From assembly GCF_015832195.1 (NCBI RefSeq), contig NC_052017.1:9376790-9440789 (forward strand): a stretch of 64,000 nucleotides of DNA, in the 5' to 3' direction. A program made the translations under genes and the position numbers. Shown here piece after piece: positions 28,101-35,819 of this stretch (positions are counted from its first letter, which is position 1; every line of letters starts with the position of its first letter). The notes beneath the pieces are model-generated. The model did not search any database, was not told the origin of the DNA, and saw nothing but the letters and a program-made list of their open reading frames with translations. The stretch is from Motacilla alba alba. Lineage: Eukaryota; Chordata; Aves; Passeriformes; Motacillidae.

Positions 28101-31100
28101 TACAGAGAAGCACTCACCATTTAGTATAAGAACGCATTCTACAAGAGCTTTGTAGTTTACATCCTCATCCACTGCAGGTATGGAAGCAATAACGACAGCT
28201 GCTACTCCTTGGATCACTGCTACAGTTTGTTTCTGAAAGAAAGCAATGTGAGGAAACACTTCTGCAGTTTGTTTTGGACTCAGAAAATAACTCAAACAAG
28301 AAATGAACCTTAGCAACAGAGAGCAAAGCTGAATTGTTATGGCTCTTCCATTTTGAAGGAGTAGTATACTTATACTGGCAGCCAAAACCTTTCAAATAAG
28401 AGGCAAAAGAACAGATTTTTAAAGTACATATTTTCAAAAAGTTCGAAAAGAGTTTTCAGCTCCAGCTAGTAGATAACTTTGTGACTGTACATGTGTACCC
28501 ATTCCTGCACTAAAATCCTCACCTGCAACAAACCCACTCAAATACACATCCATTTCAGAGCTGAAAAGCCCCTAACTAGCAGGGTCATGTGTAACTCAGA
28601 GATGTGGACATCTGGTGAATTTCACTCCAAGTGTGTGATTCTACAGACTGGGCTCTGAACAGATGACTGATTTTTCTACAAGCCTCTAGGTTTCTCTAAT
28701 GATTTTTCCACTGCATTTCTTTTCTTCCCCCCAAAATTAAATAACCTTTCCCCCCAGTATTCTCAAGGCTACATAGACTACAGCACAAAAGGCAGTATAT
28801 AAGGGTCTGAGCCAGAAAAATTCTATATATTCTAAATTTGTGGAAGGGGCAGTCAAATCTAGATTTCATGATGTCCATTAAATAAAATGACATTAAAAAT
28901 CAGGTAGTGAATTTCTTATACTATATGCCAGCAACTTAACATCTGCAACATTAACAATTATTTGCTGAAATAAGACAGAAAAAAACCCATTCAATTCTAC
29001 TGAGAAAACTAAGTCACATCTTTTATAATTAAAACTATCAGCAGAGCTAGTCTTTTAGAGCACAGACCAATTGTAAGTTCAGCTTAACCCGAGCATAAAT
29101 TAGGTCATTTAAAAAAATGGGCAGGAAGGTGATATTTGGAACTGGTCTTATTTAATAACCCTTGCATGTTTTCAGATGTTATGGAAATATTCAGTTTTAT
29201 TTCCCAAAAAACATGAAACGCTCATCATGTTTTCATTTTACAAGATTCTTACCATTTCTGGAACGATCTCAACTTCCATGTCATCGTCACTTTCATCATC
29301 TCCAGTCCCGTGCCATGTTTCCACAGGGTTCTCCATCAAGCTCTCAGTCAATAGCTGTGTTAGTCTCTGCCACAGCACTTCTTTCTGCTTTCTTGGCAAT
29401 TCTTGAAGTAGCTCATTCAAGTCGAAATGATCACATGTATTTTTCTATAAATGGTCAGAAGATACCACACAATCCCACATCAGCAAAGTGGCTTATACTT
29501 CATCATCATATTTTCTACTATTCTATTTTCTATTTCTATTTAATCTGGGTTTTTACATTAATGATTAACTCATATGCCTCTGCAGTTATAGAGGTAAAAT
29601 ACCTTCTAGAAGTTATATCTTTAATAGCTGAAGAAATTCCTGCTAGTAAACTAGCAGGAGTAAACTCCTTATCATGAAGCAAGCTGCTTTTAAGACAAAA
29701 GTCTTTAGCCCTTGATAGCAATTAAGACAATTCCATTCCCTTAGCTAAGAAGCTCAAAACTGCACAGAATTTAAGTCCCTGATTATGTCTTTGCTCTCTT
29801 AAATATGGATTGATGGTGGTTGTTTAAAAAAAATCCTTAGGCAAGGACTGGAACTGTAGCAGTCAGTAGAGCCATAGGGGCAGCACTAGTTTGGGGTATG
29901 ATCTGCACGCATCAGAGCTCTGCACACTGCACTGTTTTAAAGCCCCACATCAAACCCAGCTCCTGAGCCCGATGACCCCACACCTCCTGCTGAAGCCCTG
30001 CTGACGGGGGAGCCACCATCAGCCTCCAGTAGAGACTGCACCACGAGACTGATCTGAACTATTTCCTAGTAAGAACTTCGCCAGAAGAATTTACCTCAGA
30101 CACACAAGGAGTCTGTTAGTATCAAAGAAGGGTAGGCAACCTGCTAGGAAAGGGAATATGCAGTGAGAAGATAAGAAGGAAGACCAGGCACAACCGAGAG
30201 AAAGAACAGATAATTTCTGAGATGTAATTTGCAATACGGACGTGAAGGTTTACTGGATCAAAAACACTTCAGAGGAAAGAGAGAGAATGCTCATAAATAA
30301 ATATATTTTTAGTTTGCAGATACACTGCAAGGCATCAAAAAGAGAAAGTCAAAGGTAAAAACTGAAATAATGGAAGAAGCAGCAGTAAGTATTACAATGT
30401 TCCCAGAAGGGTATGAAAAGAAAGATCCTGTTACATATTTATAAGACAATTTCTATTCTATTCTAAAACTGAAAACAAATACAATAAACCAAAGGCTTCA
30501 CAGGTAGTTCTGCAGCCCTGTGCTTCAAACAAACCCAAAAGACAGGATATTAAGATTGTACCCTCATGAACAGAAAGAACGAACTCATAATAAGATCAGA
30601 GCTTTTAGATTTTTCTTTGAGATCATATGAGACAAAATTATTCCAAAATCTATGAGGAGAAAGGATGACAGTGAATGATAATCATATCTGTGATTCCTAT
30701 TTTTCTAAGGAATTATGTATTTTCTTGAACTGGAATGGGATTTAGTGGAAAAACCAACAGCACCTGCTGAAGATCTCAACGAACAGCACCACAATACATT
30801 TTTAAAATATTACAAAGGAAAAAAATGAAAAGCCTACAAGAAATCTTGAAGGAAAATTAGCAAAGCCCTGGAATTTCAGGAGACACAGATGAATCTAAAT
30901 ATTGAGAGTGTGGGAAAGAAAAATTCAAGGGGGAAGTAAAAAAGGGGGTTGGGGCGTGTGTAGAAATCAGACACTAAAAAAATAAGTGATGTTAAAAACT
31001 GAACTTTGAAGAGAGTTTAAAAGGCAAATTCTAAGGCCAGAGCACCAACTAAGTAGCAAATATAACACAAAAACTAAGGAAAGCAGTGAAGCTTTAGTGA

Positions 31101-32666
31101 TGATTTCACCACAGCCTCCTCCAGAAAAGTAATCAAGAATTTTTCAAGGGAGATCCTAAAAGGAGGATCCTCATACTAAGACAAGACATGGTCATACATC
31201 CTCCATTACTGCAGGCTTCAAAAGAAAATTAATAAAATAATTGAAGTATCTTGGACAGTCAAAAAGTCATGTGGATATTCATGTTCCCCTATGCTACAAA
31301 GGCATTAAGACAATTTTAATTAATATACTCATTGTAGCTGGTGACATAAGTATTGGCAACAGCTGAAAACTGAGAGAGAACTCCTGTGAATTGGTGATGA
31401 AAAATAAAAGGATGAAAAAAAAACCCCAACCACTTTAAATCCAAATAGCCCATGGCTCATTAAAAGAAATAACTGAACGTAGATGGCAGAATCAAGAGAA
31501 CAAAAGCAATTGAAAAGGAAACACTGCAAGTGAATAGTTTTTTGCTAAAGTGTTTAGATTTAGAGAAAAAATGGGAAGGAGACTTTAGGCAAAGGCAATC
31601 TGGTAATAAATTTATCATCCATAACTACATACAGGCACACCAATGAAAGAAATAGCAAATTTGTAGGGGAAAGATTCAAGGATGTTTGGGAGACAAACTC
31701 TGTAAGCTTATTACACAGAACATGATTGTGGGTTTAATATAGTTGTTAAAGCAGTTCATGCCTCTGTGCACATAGAGGCCAACTGATCCACTTGATCCTG
31801 CCACAGGTACTACCAGGAAAATACCCTTAAGAAAGCTTAAGAAACAAACTTCACAACATCATTTATGGCAGCAAGCAAAAGATGTTTAGAAGAGCTCAGG
31901 TACAGCTTAACACCAGACAGACTGAAGCTGAGTGGAAAACACCTCAATGCAAATTATTATTTCTCATTATTATGCAATATATACACAAAGTGAGAATGAG
32001 CTTTTAATAGTAGATTTCAGGGGATTTGATTTGTTGTTCCTCCTTGTTCTCTCTACACTTCCTTTGGAGAGAGCCATCTACCTCTTCCCTAAAGCATTCA
32101 GTGATAGAAAGAACAATTCAAGTAAAATTAAACACGGACCAAAGAACAAGTGGACAGCCCAAACTATCAAATGAATGAACAAATACTAGTGAAACACAAT
32201 TCTGCTATGTTTGTACATTAACTCTTATTCATTATATACCAATAAACTCTTTCATGCATGGGTTGAAATTTAACAATGTAAGACTTCAGCAACATGAAAT
32301 TAGTATTTGTTAAGAATTACACAAATATCAATAATTTATTTTTTAAAAATGGTATGTGGAACAACCAAATATCAAAAAATTAGTTGGTTTATAAACATTC
32401 ATAGTTCAGATCCCACAACTTTTTCAGCCTATATTCCTTCGAGTGCCATTTGAACTTCTTTTCTACAGCAATCATTCCCACACATCTGCAAGTACCAGAC
32501 AAATAGTTTCTGTCCCTTTGTCACATGTTTTCTGAACCTGTAACAGATTCATGACTCCAGAAATGATAAATGTATACACTGGCTCACTTACAGGATTCTG
32601 AGTGTAACGCAGGAAGTCTTCAATTGACTCTTTAGACACAACTTGCAAAAATGCTTCGCGTTTCAT
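990..32666 (-). CDS. NCAPG2: NCAPG2, condensin-2 complex subunit G2 (23 coding exons, 3' end outside window)
   Basis: Condensin-II is the SMC2/SMC4 complex that compacts mitotic chromosomes in the nucleus. NCAPG2 is its HEAT-repeat subunit, working with the kleisin NCAPH2. Joined exons, in order of transcription: 32592-32666, 29253-29444, 28118-28232, 27487-27644, 26625-26759, 21518-21612, 20592-20661, 19843-19929, 17602-17697, 13288-13413, 12242-12421, 11099-11251, 9310-9532, 7926-8053, 7268-7441, 4919-4989, 4492-4645, 4147-4320, 3524-3634, 3272-3412, 2378-2477, 1915-2099, 990-1133. They total 3087 nt (1029 codons) with all phases matching and GT/AG at every junction. The product follows the vertebrate NCAPG2 sequence as I remember it, from the start to about 115 residues before the end. 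No frameshift or premature stop was seen. The ATG at 32664-32666 was chosen because it matches the family start and has A at -3. Confidence 0.95.
1134..1914. other. NCAPG2 intron 23
   Basis: AT-rich intron with no recognisable repeat or exon. Confidence 0.7.
1915..2099 (-). CDS. NCAPG2: NCAPG2 coding exon 23 (residues 920-981)
   Basis: Encodes VFQKILECVAHRLKKEQEKG. The acceptor is tctctag followed by AGAGAG, so a second in-frame acceptor lies 6 nt downstream. The first was chosen because the residue count then equals mammalian NCAPG2 as I remember it. Confidence 0.88.
2378..2477 (-). CDS. NCAPG2: NCAPG2 coding exon 22 (residues 887-920)
   Basis: Encodes LTVCKDVIMVGLGNVTFQ and ends LQIMQT. 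Acceptor cttctag, donor gtaaat. Ends one base into codon 920. Confidence 0.92.
2478..3271. other. NCAPG2 intron 21
   Basis: AT-rich intron. A short imperfect repeat of caccaaatctttcc-type sequence lies near 2950-3000. Nothing else was recognised. Confidence 0.7.
3272..3412 (-). CDS. NCAPG2: NCAPG2 coding exon 21 (residues 840-886)
   Basis: Begins FSEGEDHLSLL and contains GAWIESQVVPFI. Acceptor with a long T run ending cag, donor gttaga. Confidence 0.9.
3524..3634 (-). CDS. NCAPG2: NCAPG2 coding exon 20 (residues 803-839)
   Basis: Encodes a variable segment ending FCRLTVHLQHK, which matches the conserved end of this exon. Acceptor atttcag, donor gtatgg. Confidence 0.9.
3635..4146. other. NCAPG2 intron 19
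   Basis: AT-rich intron with several short A or T runs. No exon or repeat family recognised. Confidence 0.7.
4147..4320 (-). CDS. NCAPG2: NCAPG2 coding exon 19 (residues 745-802)
   Basis: Encodes PDLAIDYIEYLLTHP and a lysine-rich helix. Acceptor ctattcag, donor gtagtt, phase 0 at both ends. Confidence 0.93.
4492..4645 (-). CDS. NCAPG2: NCAPG2 coding exon 18 (residues 693-744)
   Basis: Encodes LIDCLCRWGQVGHIMELA. Acceptor cttttaag (AAG type), donor gtgtgc. Confidence 0.92.
4919..4989 (-). CDS. NCAPG2: NCAPG2 coding exon 17 (residues 670-693)
   Basis: A 71-nt exon encoding RCMGPLIILASFMPPAAIP. Acceptor atcctag, donor gtactg. Ends two bases into codon 693 and joins exon 18 in frame. Confidence 0.9.
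6262..6765 (-). mobile_element. CR1 LINE fragment, 3' end toward low coordinates
   Basis: The plus strand reads cagaatcacagaatggttt, a ggctggaagg block and a gccatgggcagggacacc block, the reverse complement of the avian CR1 3' end. It continues for about 500 bases. It includes a 15-base A run (6454-6468) and a perfect 28-bp tandem duplication (6523-6578), both probably later changes. The reverse transcriptase is not preserved. Confidence 0.9.
6523..6578. repeat. Perfect 28-bp tandem duplication inside CR1
   Basis: A 28-base unit beginning tgtcctgtcattacactccc occurs twice back to back with no mismatch, so it is probably recent or length-variable. Confidence 0.9.
7268..7441 (-). CDS. NCAPG2: NCAPG2 coding exon 16 (residues 612-669)
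   Basis: Encodes SVNDVASMASLLEITVILW and FASVLPEYFKVFQ. Acceptor tatttcag, donor gtaaag, phase 0 at both ends. Confidence 0.93.
7442..7925. other. NCAPG2 intron 15
   Basis: Short AT-rich intron; a few imperfect aattcatt repeats near 7572-7604. No element recognised. Confidence 0.7.
7926..8053 (-). CDS. NCAPG2: NCAPG2 coding exon 15 (residues 569-611) with aspartate repeat
   Basis: Encodes IRRCLNACIQKAMK followed by an acidic tract of six aspartates, DEDG and KENSS. The aspartates are a near-pure GAT repeat. Mammals have a glutamate/aspartate-rich stretch at the same place. Acceptor aatgtag, donor gtaaga. Confidence 0.92.
7951..7975 (-). repeat. NCAPG2: Coding GAT microsatellite (aspartate tract) in NCAPG2 exon 15
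   Basis: The plus strand shows consecutive atc triplets, read on the minus strand as six GAT codons, then GAA GAT. Such pure triplet runs are prone to length change. Confidence 0.85.
8054..9309. other. NCAPG2 intron 14
   Basis: Contains imperfect tandem copies of cctatgtcaattccca near 8418-8475 and the C15A9 tract at 9187-9210. No exon recognised. Confidence 0.7.
9187..9210. repeat. Homopolymer pair C15 A9
   Basis: Fifteen C followed by nine A on the plus strand, about 100 bases inside intron 14 from the exon 14 donor. On the transcribed strand this is a T run followed by a G run. Confidence 0.9.
9310..9532 (-). CDS. NCAPG2: NCAPG2 coding exon 14 (residues 495-569)
   Basis: Encodes RPVSRRIVNLLLNSFFP and VWCERCVTLIQMN, both strongly family-typical. 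The acceptor ends cacaaag after a pyrimidine tract; donor gtaaag. Ends one base into codon 569. Confidence 0.94.
9533..11098. other. NCAPG2 intron 13
   Basis: AT-rich intron without a recognised repeat or exon. Confidence 0.7.
11099..11251 (-). CDS. NCAPG2: NCAPG2 coding exon 13 (residues 444-494)
   Basis: Encodes HDNSEKVRVAFVEMLLKVK, another HEAT repeat. Acceptor actttag, donor gtagga. Confidence 0.93.
11252..12241. other. NCAPG2 intron 12
   Basis: AT-rich intron without a recognised repeat or exon. Confidence 0.7.
12242..12421 (-). CDS. NCAPG2: NCAPG2 coding exon 12 (residues 384-443)
   Basis: Encodes LEDPHPVVRSTGVLGV, a clear HEAT repeat (D..PxVR pattern), and ends ADVRCSVFK. Acceptor gttttag, donor gtaaat. 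Confidence 0.93.
12422..13287. other. NCAPG2 intron 11
   Basis: AT-rich intron without a recognised repeat or exon. Confidence 0.7.
13288..13413 (-). CDS. NCAPG2: NCAPG2 coding exon 11 (residues 342-383)
   Basis: Encodes NSEVRANAAFLFVDAFPLRD, with a HEAT-type VRxNA motif. Acceptor gtaacag, donor gtaagt. Confidence 0.92.
13414..17601. other. NCAPG2 intron 10
   Basis: A 4.2-kb AT-rich intron. It contains a short direct repeat gtgggatgttaaaa around an A run (about 15338-15376) and one copy of the exon 10-flanking repeat (17172-17323). No exon seen. Confidence 0.7.
17172..17323 (+). repeat. Direct repeat copy A (intron 10)
   Basis: About 150 bases are alignable with copy B at 18342-18487, in the same orientation and about 1170 bases apart. 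They share blocks such as ggtaattaatca/tgttaattaatca, cactgataattcc, aagatcttg and atacaagatt. The copies are diverged, so the duplication is old, or both belong to an interspersed family I do not recognise. Confidence 0.75.
17602..17697 (-). CDS. NCAPG2: NCAPG2 coding exon 10 (residues 310-341)
   Basis: Encodes VRQGVEEMLYRLYQPILWR. Acceptor tttcttag, donor gtaatt. It is 96 nt and in phase 0 at both ends, so its loss would keep the frame. A direct repeat lies on either side of it (17172-17323 and 18342-18487). Confidence 0.93.
18342..18487 (+). repeat. Direct repeat copy B (intron 9)
   Basis: Partner of copy A at 17172-17323. The pair flanks the 96-nt NCAPG2 exon 10 in direct orientation. 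Confidence 0.75.
19244..19750 (-). mobile_element. Probable solo LTR of an avian endogenous retrovirus (degenerate)
   Basis: Read on the minus strand, this block follows a long terminal repeat type that I recall as common in bird genomes. Landmarks are an agctgaccc-like segment followed by ggatattgcatgccata, a ctgtccttatcttgaccca segment near the 3' end, and a terminus near gggccaactcaccaca. It is distinctly richer in G+C than the surrounding intron. No gag, pol or env sequence is attached, which suggests a solo LTR. The family name and exact ends need a repeat-library search; target-site duplications were not resolved. Confidence 0.6.
19843..19929 (-). CDS. NCAPG2: NCAPG2 coding exon 9 (residues 281-309)
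   Basis: Encodes CIQDFMHHGIHLPRSS. Acceptor actgtag, donor gtaagt, phase 0 at both ends. It lies about 90 bases from a probable LTR remnant in intron 9. Confidence 0.92.
19930..20591. other. NCAPG2 intron 8
   Basis: AT-rich intron, nothing recognised. Confidence 0.7.
20592..20661 (-). CDS. NCAPG2: NCAPG2 coding exon 8 (residues 257-280)
   Basis: A small 70-nt exon whose open frame is too short to stand out on its own. It encodes EVYFRAWKKVSGEF, matching the conserved YFRAWKK motif. It restores the phase between exons 7 and 9. Acceptor taatacag, donor gtgaca. Confidence 0.9.
20662..21517. other. NCAPG2 intron 7
   Basis: AT-rich intron, nothing recognised. Confidence 0.7.
21518..21612 (-). 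CDS. NCAPG2: NCAPG2 coding exon 7 (residues 226-257)
   Basis: Encodes WNVNFIKMIHGTVKNQLQ, part of the conserved condensin-II G2 region. Acceptor tccccacag with a strong pyrimidine tract, donor gtatgc. Ends two bases into codon 257. Confidence 0.93.
21613..26624. other. NCAPG2 intron 6
   Basis: A 5.0-kb intron. The only recognised element is the LTR-like fragment at 24797-24985. The block 21840-24600 has a slightly more even base composition and several short open frames on both strands. None has splice support or recognisable protein similarity. Confidence 0.65.
24797..24985 (+). mobile_element. Probable avian LTR fragment
   Basis: A GC-richer block with landmarks gggctggcatggcaaggttt, ctgagagaagctgcc, ccccatgtcaacagagc and cactggccaaggctgagcc. 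It resembles the start of a long terminal repeat I recall as dispersed in bird genomes. It breaks off after about 190 bases. Assignment is from memory; a repeat-library search would settle it. Confidence 0.5.
26625..26759 (-). CDS. NCAPG2: NCAPG2 coding exon 6 (residues 181-225)
   Basis: Encodes LCFDYDSDESNEVKDLLLQ and ends with HIKKEE. Acceptor cctgtcag, donor gtaagc. The following intron is the longest of the gene in this window (5.0 kb). Confidence 0.93.
26760..27486. other. NCAPG2 intron 5
   Basis: AT-rich intron, nothing recognised. Confidence 0.7.
27487..27644 (-). CDS. NCAPG2: NCAPG2 coding exon 5 (residues 128-180)
   Basis: Encodes CEMWWEKGLEGKEQLGKT and the following helix. Acceptor cttgtag, donor gtaggc. 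The WWEKGL motif is characteristic of NCAPG2. Confidence 0.93.
27645..28117. other. NCAPG2 intron 4
   Basis: Short AT-rich intron, nothing recognised. Confidence 0.7.
28118..28232 (-). CDS. NCAPG2: NCAPG2 coding exon 4 (residues 90-128)
   Basis: Encodes VIASIPAVDEDVNYKALVE. Acceptor ctttcag, donor gtgagt. Ends one base into codon 128 (AATG), completed by exon 5. Confidence 0.92.
28233..29252. other. NCAPG2 intron 3
   Basis: AT-rich intron, nothing recognised. Confidence 0.7.
29253..29444 (-). CDS. NCAPG2: NCAPG2 coding exon 3 (residues 26-89)
   Basis: Encodes the family-typical RKQKEVLWQRL segment followed by an acidic stretch DDESDDDMEVE. Acceptor ttatag, donor gtaaga, phase 0 at both ends. 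Confidence 0.93.
29445..32591. other. NCAPG2 intron 2
   Basis: A 3.1-kb AT-rich and purine-rich intron containing the two adjacent palindromes at 29638-29668. No exon or repeat family recognised. Confidence 0.7.
29638..29668. repeat. Two adjacent palindromes sharing a TAAA centre
   Basis: CCTGCTAGT-AA-ACTAGCAGG at 29639-29658 is a perfect 9-bp inverted repeat, extended to 10 bp by T29638/A29659. It overlaps a second palindrome GGAG-TAAA-CTCC at 29657-29668. Confidence 0.85.
32592..32666 (-). CDS. NCAPG2: NCAPG2 coding exon 2 (residues 1-25)
   Basis: Begins MKREAFLQVVSKE, close to the mammalian N terminus. The donor gtaagtg follows 32592. The untranslated part of the exon probably reaches 32683, where a tag acceptor is present. 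Confidence 0.9.
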
Positions 32667-32683
32667 CTTGGAATTGGTCTTCC

Positions 32684-33356
32684 CTACTTTATAACCAAAA
32701 CGTAACATTAGAGAAGGTACTGTATATCAAAACAAGATCATTTTCATCTGTTATATATCAGTTATAAACATAGCATTTATATATGTTATCTACTACAGTA
32801 GTTATACATGTACCCATAGTTAGTTTTCCCCTCCAACTATTTTAGTTATTTAGATTCACAACATCACTGGCTGCAGGGCTTGCTTGCTTTTGCTTGCTTT
32901 TTCGTGGTTTTTTTTTGTTTGTTTTTTTTTTTTTTAGTAAGTAAGCCTTAAAGCAGAATAAATTGTCAGTGGATACTTTGATTTTTAAAAAGCACAAAGC
33001 ATTCTCCAGCACACACCCACTATTTAAGCTGGTCATAATTCCCAACAACAGTATTTATCTGTATCAGAAGCACTGAGGAGTAGTAATATGATCTATTTTC
33101 TCGGTTATCAAATGAAAACCATGGGAAATGGGCAAGGCCACCAAGAGCCTTATTTGCTTAGGTAAACATTCCCTCCATCCTAGGTGTCTCCCATCGTGCG
33201 CTTCCAGGTGGGAAAGTGACTTTAGCAGCATTTAGTGTGCGCGAAGCCAGTTCACAGAACGAGGCGGGGGCCGCTCCTGGGCCCCGTCCCGAGCCACCCG
33301 GGGGCTCCGGCAGGCCGCGGCAGAGCAGGCAGCGGGAAGCCGGACGCGCCGCTTAC
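32684..33356. other. NCAPG2 intron 1
   Basis: Between the untranslated exon and the start-codon exon. It holds a T-rich low-complexity tract (about 32877-32936) containing tgcttgctttt repeats and T runs. Confidence 0.6.
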
Positions 33357-33735
33357 CTCGGGCTCCCTCAGAGCGGCCGCACCCTCATGGACCCGCGGGG
33401 CGCGCTTCCAGCACCGGCGCCGCCTCAGCGCAGCGGAACGAAGCGGAAAGGCGCGCAGAAGAGCCCGCGGCGCACGGCAGCACCGCAGGAGGAGACACCG
33501 GCCGCGGGAGGTGCTCGGAGGGGACACCGGGGCACCCGGTCCACCCGGGGACGCTCCGGGACGCTCCGGGTCGCTGCAGCCGCCGCCCGGCCCGGCCCGG
33601 CCCTCGCCCGCCACTTTTCGAATCCTCCCGCGGCCGACGTTGCGCGCGCGCCGCGGAAGTCCCGTCTCGCCTCGCGAGAGCTCGGCCGCCGCCCCCGCCC
33701 TTTCCCGCGCGCGGCGCCGCTGAGGGCGGGGTGGG
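33235..33735 (-). promoter_or_regulatory. NCAPG2: CpG-island promoter of NCAPG2
   Basis: About 500 bases are very rich in G+C and CpG within otherwise AT-rich DNA, placed exactly at the 5' end of NCAPG2. Visible promoter-type motifs include an ETS-like CGGAAGT at 33654-33660, CTCGCGAGA at 33671-33679 (nine of ten bases of the TCTCGCGAGA element of housekeeping promoters) and a GCGCGC run near 33642-33650. No TATA box is evident, as expected for a broadly expressed gene. The start site probably lies between about 33450 and 33650. Confidence 0.8.
33357..33600 (-). other. NCAPG2: NCAPG2 exon 1 (5' untranslated, 5' end approximate)
   Basis: On the minus strand a consensus donor (CCCGAG followed by gtaagc) lies at 33357/33356 inside the CpG island. 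It would join exon 2 through an acceptor near 32684, just ahead of the start codon. The exon's 5' limit is unknown; 33600 is a guess inside the island. That this exon is transcribed is inferred from the donor, the island and the position relative to exon 2. Confidence 0.55.
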
Positions 33736-33746
33736 GCAAAGGCGGC

Positions 33747-33932
33747 CTCGGAAACCCCCTGGGGATGGTGTGCAGAACTCAGGGAGCCGCAGGGTCAGCT
33801 GGGCTGGAAAAGGCTGCTGAGGCCATCGAGTCCAACCTTGGAAACCCCCTGGGGACACGGGATCGTGTTCGAAACTCGGGGAACCACAGGGTCAGCTGGG
33901 CTGGAAAGGGCTTCTGAGGTCATCGAGTCCAG
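33747..33932. repeat. Imperfect tandem duplication (about 90-96 bp) beside the NCAPG2 promoter
   Basis: Two units, 33747-33836 and 33837-33932, share ggaaaccccctgggga, cagggtcagctgggctggaa and catcgagtcca. The second part of each unit is the terminal sequence of a CR1 element. Confidence 0.8.
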
Positions 33933-34235
33933 GCTATGACCGAGCATCACCCGGTCAACCATGCCATGGCACTGAGTGCCACGTCCAGTCTTTCCTAGAC
34001 ACCTTCAGGGAGGGCGCCTCCACCACCTCCTTGCGCAGCACAGTCCAGTCACCCTTTCTGTAAAGAGATTCCTCCTCATGTTCCACCTGAACCTCGTGGC
34101 GCAGTGAGGCTGTGTCCTGTTGTCCTGTCGCTGGCTACCTGCGAGAAGAGCCGACCCCCGCCTGGCTACACGCTCCTTTCGGGGAGCGGTGGAGAGCGAT
34201 AAGGAACCCCCTGAGCCTCCTCTTCAGGCTGACCC
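33785..34235 (-). mobile_element. CR1 LINE fragment upstream of NCAPG2, 3' end toward low coordinates
   Basis: Recognised from catcgagtccaggctatgacc, accatgccatggcactgagtgccac, cctccaccacctcc, gagaagagccgacccccgcc and ggtggagagcgataagg, which follow avian CR1 3' sequence. It sits within about 50-100 bases of the CpG island, on its upstream side with respect to NCAPG2. Confidence 0.85.
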
Positions 34236-34594
34236 CCCGCCTCCCCAGCCCCTGCCCCGCTCCACGGGCAGCGCCTGTGCCCGCAGCGCCCGGCCCGGCC
34301 CCGGCGGCTGCTCCCGGCAGCTCCGGCCGCGCTTCAAGGCTCCTTCCTCCGCTGCTTTCTAACACAGGCTGGCTGGAGACACGGCTGGTCCCGCGGGAAT
34401 ATCCATCAGTTACCCAGGGGCAGCTGCCACGGTTCAAACCCATCGCTCCGCTCACTGTTCCCTTTCTGTACCCACCTGCAAAGCGTCACTGCTTCCAAAT
34501 GGGGGGGGGGAAGACGTGCTCAGTTAAATTCATGTTCGTGCTTAAGAAACGATATTCCTTCTTCCATGGATCTCTGGTAACGTGCACATAACTG

Positions 34595-34651
34595 CTTTTA
34601 CAAAACATCACGCATTTACAAAAACAACACACTTTTACAAAACATCACGCA
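34595..34651 (+). repeat. 20-bp exact direct repeat
   Basis: cttttacaaaacatcacgca occurs at 34595-34614 and again at 34632-34651, with a related tttacaaaaacaacaca between, suggesting a small decayed minisatellite. Confidence 0.85.
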
Positions 34652-35806
34652 AACACTGGTGGCTTTTTTCTCCAATAATGTTATTGTTACTATTGTTGAC
34701 AGCTATGCTTTCACTCACAGTCCTGGTGGACAATATGAGTACTTTGCATTCTTCATTCAAAGCAATCAAGAGTTAAACAGCCTACATGCCAGAATGTATA
34801 GGAGACTATGTAAGCCAGATGATATTTCAAGTTTGATAACTAAGGATTTTTTTTTTTAATATATCAGGAAATTATATCTTCTGTTTCTTCTTTGCAGTGT
34901 TTGGAAATAGAGTCAGATTTTGAATTCTGTAACATTCCCCATTCCATTTGTTTGAGCTCTTCTGCAAACCAAAACCAGTCAAAGTCTCTTGTTAAGGGCT
35001 TAGTTTGTATCTTTCCATTTGGCATTTTCAGAAGCATTTCTCAGTGTTGGCTGTTCAGAAGAGAGAGGTGCATAACTGAAGTAATTTACTTTTAGTCTGT
35101 AGAAGCAGTACAGTATGTACTGTGCAGCTTTACTGTGCAAACAAACAGAAAACCAACTATAATTCCTATAGAAGTTCTCACATCTGGTTAGACTTTTCAG
35201 GATTGTAATTTAAAAAACTATTATGAAATTCAGATTTCATTCAGTCTTAAATGTAAAAATTCGCTCCTTTAAAAGCAGCATTTACATCTTCTGCTGATTT
35301 AATTTTTAACATAGACTCTTCCTTAATGATCCCGCCTTTCACAGTTTTAGTTTACATTAAAAATCAAGATTTTTTGCATTTTCTGCCACATTTATTTGAT
35401 ATGAGAAGCTGGTTTGTCTCAGATCCTGTGGACCTGACTTTATATCCCAAGTTATGTGTTCAGCTAAGTGCAAGGAGCCTGTGGAACAGTTTGCTTGGAG
35501 CAAGGTGCATGAGCAATCAGCATACCTGTAGAATTGTAAAAACAAATAAAAAGGTATAACACCTGACATTTATACATTATGCTAATGTCTTCCTATATTA
35601 AAAAATTTAGGCATATATTAAAATCTTCGCCATTTTAGATCCAAAGTGATTGATTTATTCATCATGACTCATGTAGACTGAATATTTCATTAATACCTTG
35701 ATTAGTCTTTTAATGAGATGCTACATTAGTCACCTGGTTACTGTTTATTTAGTTGGGCACGCATCATTTTAGCAAACAAACTAAAACATTTCAGTTTTTA
35801 ATTTCT

Positions 35807-35819
35807 GTTGCATAGCAAC
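35807..35819. promoter_or_regulatory. X-box-like palindrome (candidate RFX site) 1
   Basis: GTTGCATAGCAAC: two inverted GTTGC half-sites with a 3-base spacer, the layout bound by RFX transcription factors. Binding is inferred from the motif only. Confidence 0.5.

Noticed and set aside
29162..29677. A 171-codon plus-strand open frame
   Set aside because: It lies antisense over NCAPG2 exon 3, whose minus-strand frame, splice sites and protein match are convincing.
32667..32708. An upstream in-frame methionine that would lengthen the NCAPG2 N terminus
   Set aside because: A splice acceptor at 32684 lies between it and the family-typical start, so the upstream codons are probably intronic.
33216..33917. 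A 233-codon plus-strand open frame (and overlapping ones on both strands) across the GC-rich block
   Set aside because: Open frames in all registers are expected in CpG-island DNA with few AT-rich stop codons. The frame runs through promoter and CR1 sequence and resembles no protein family.
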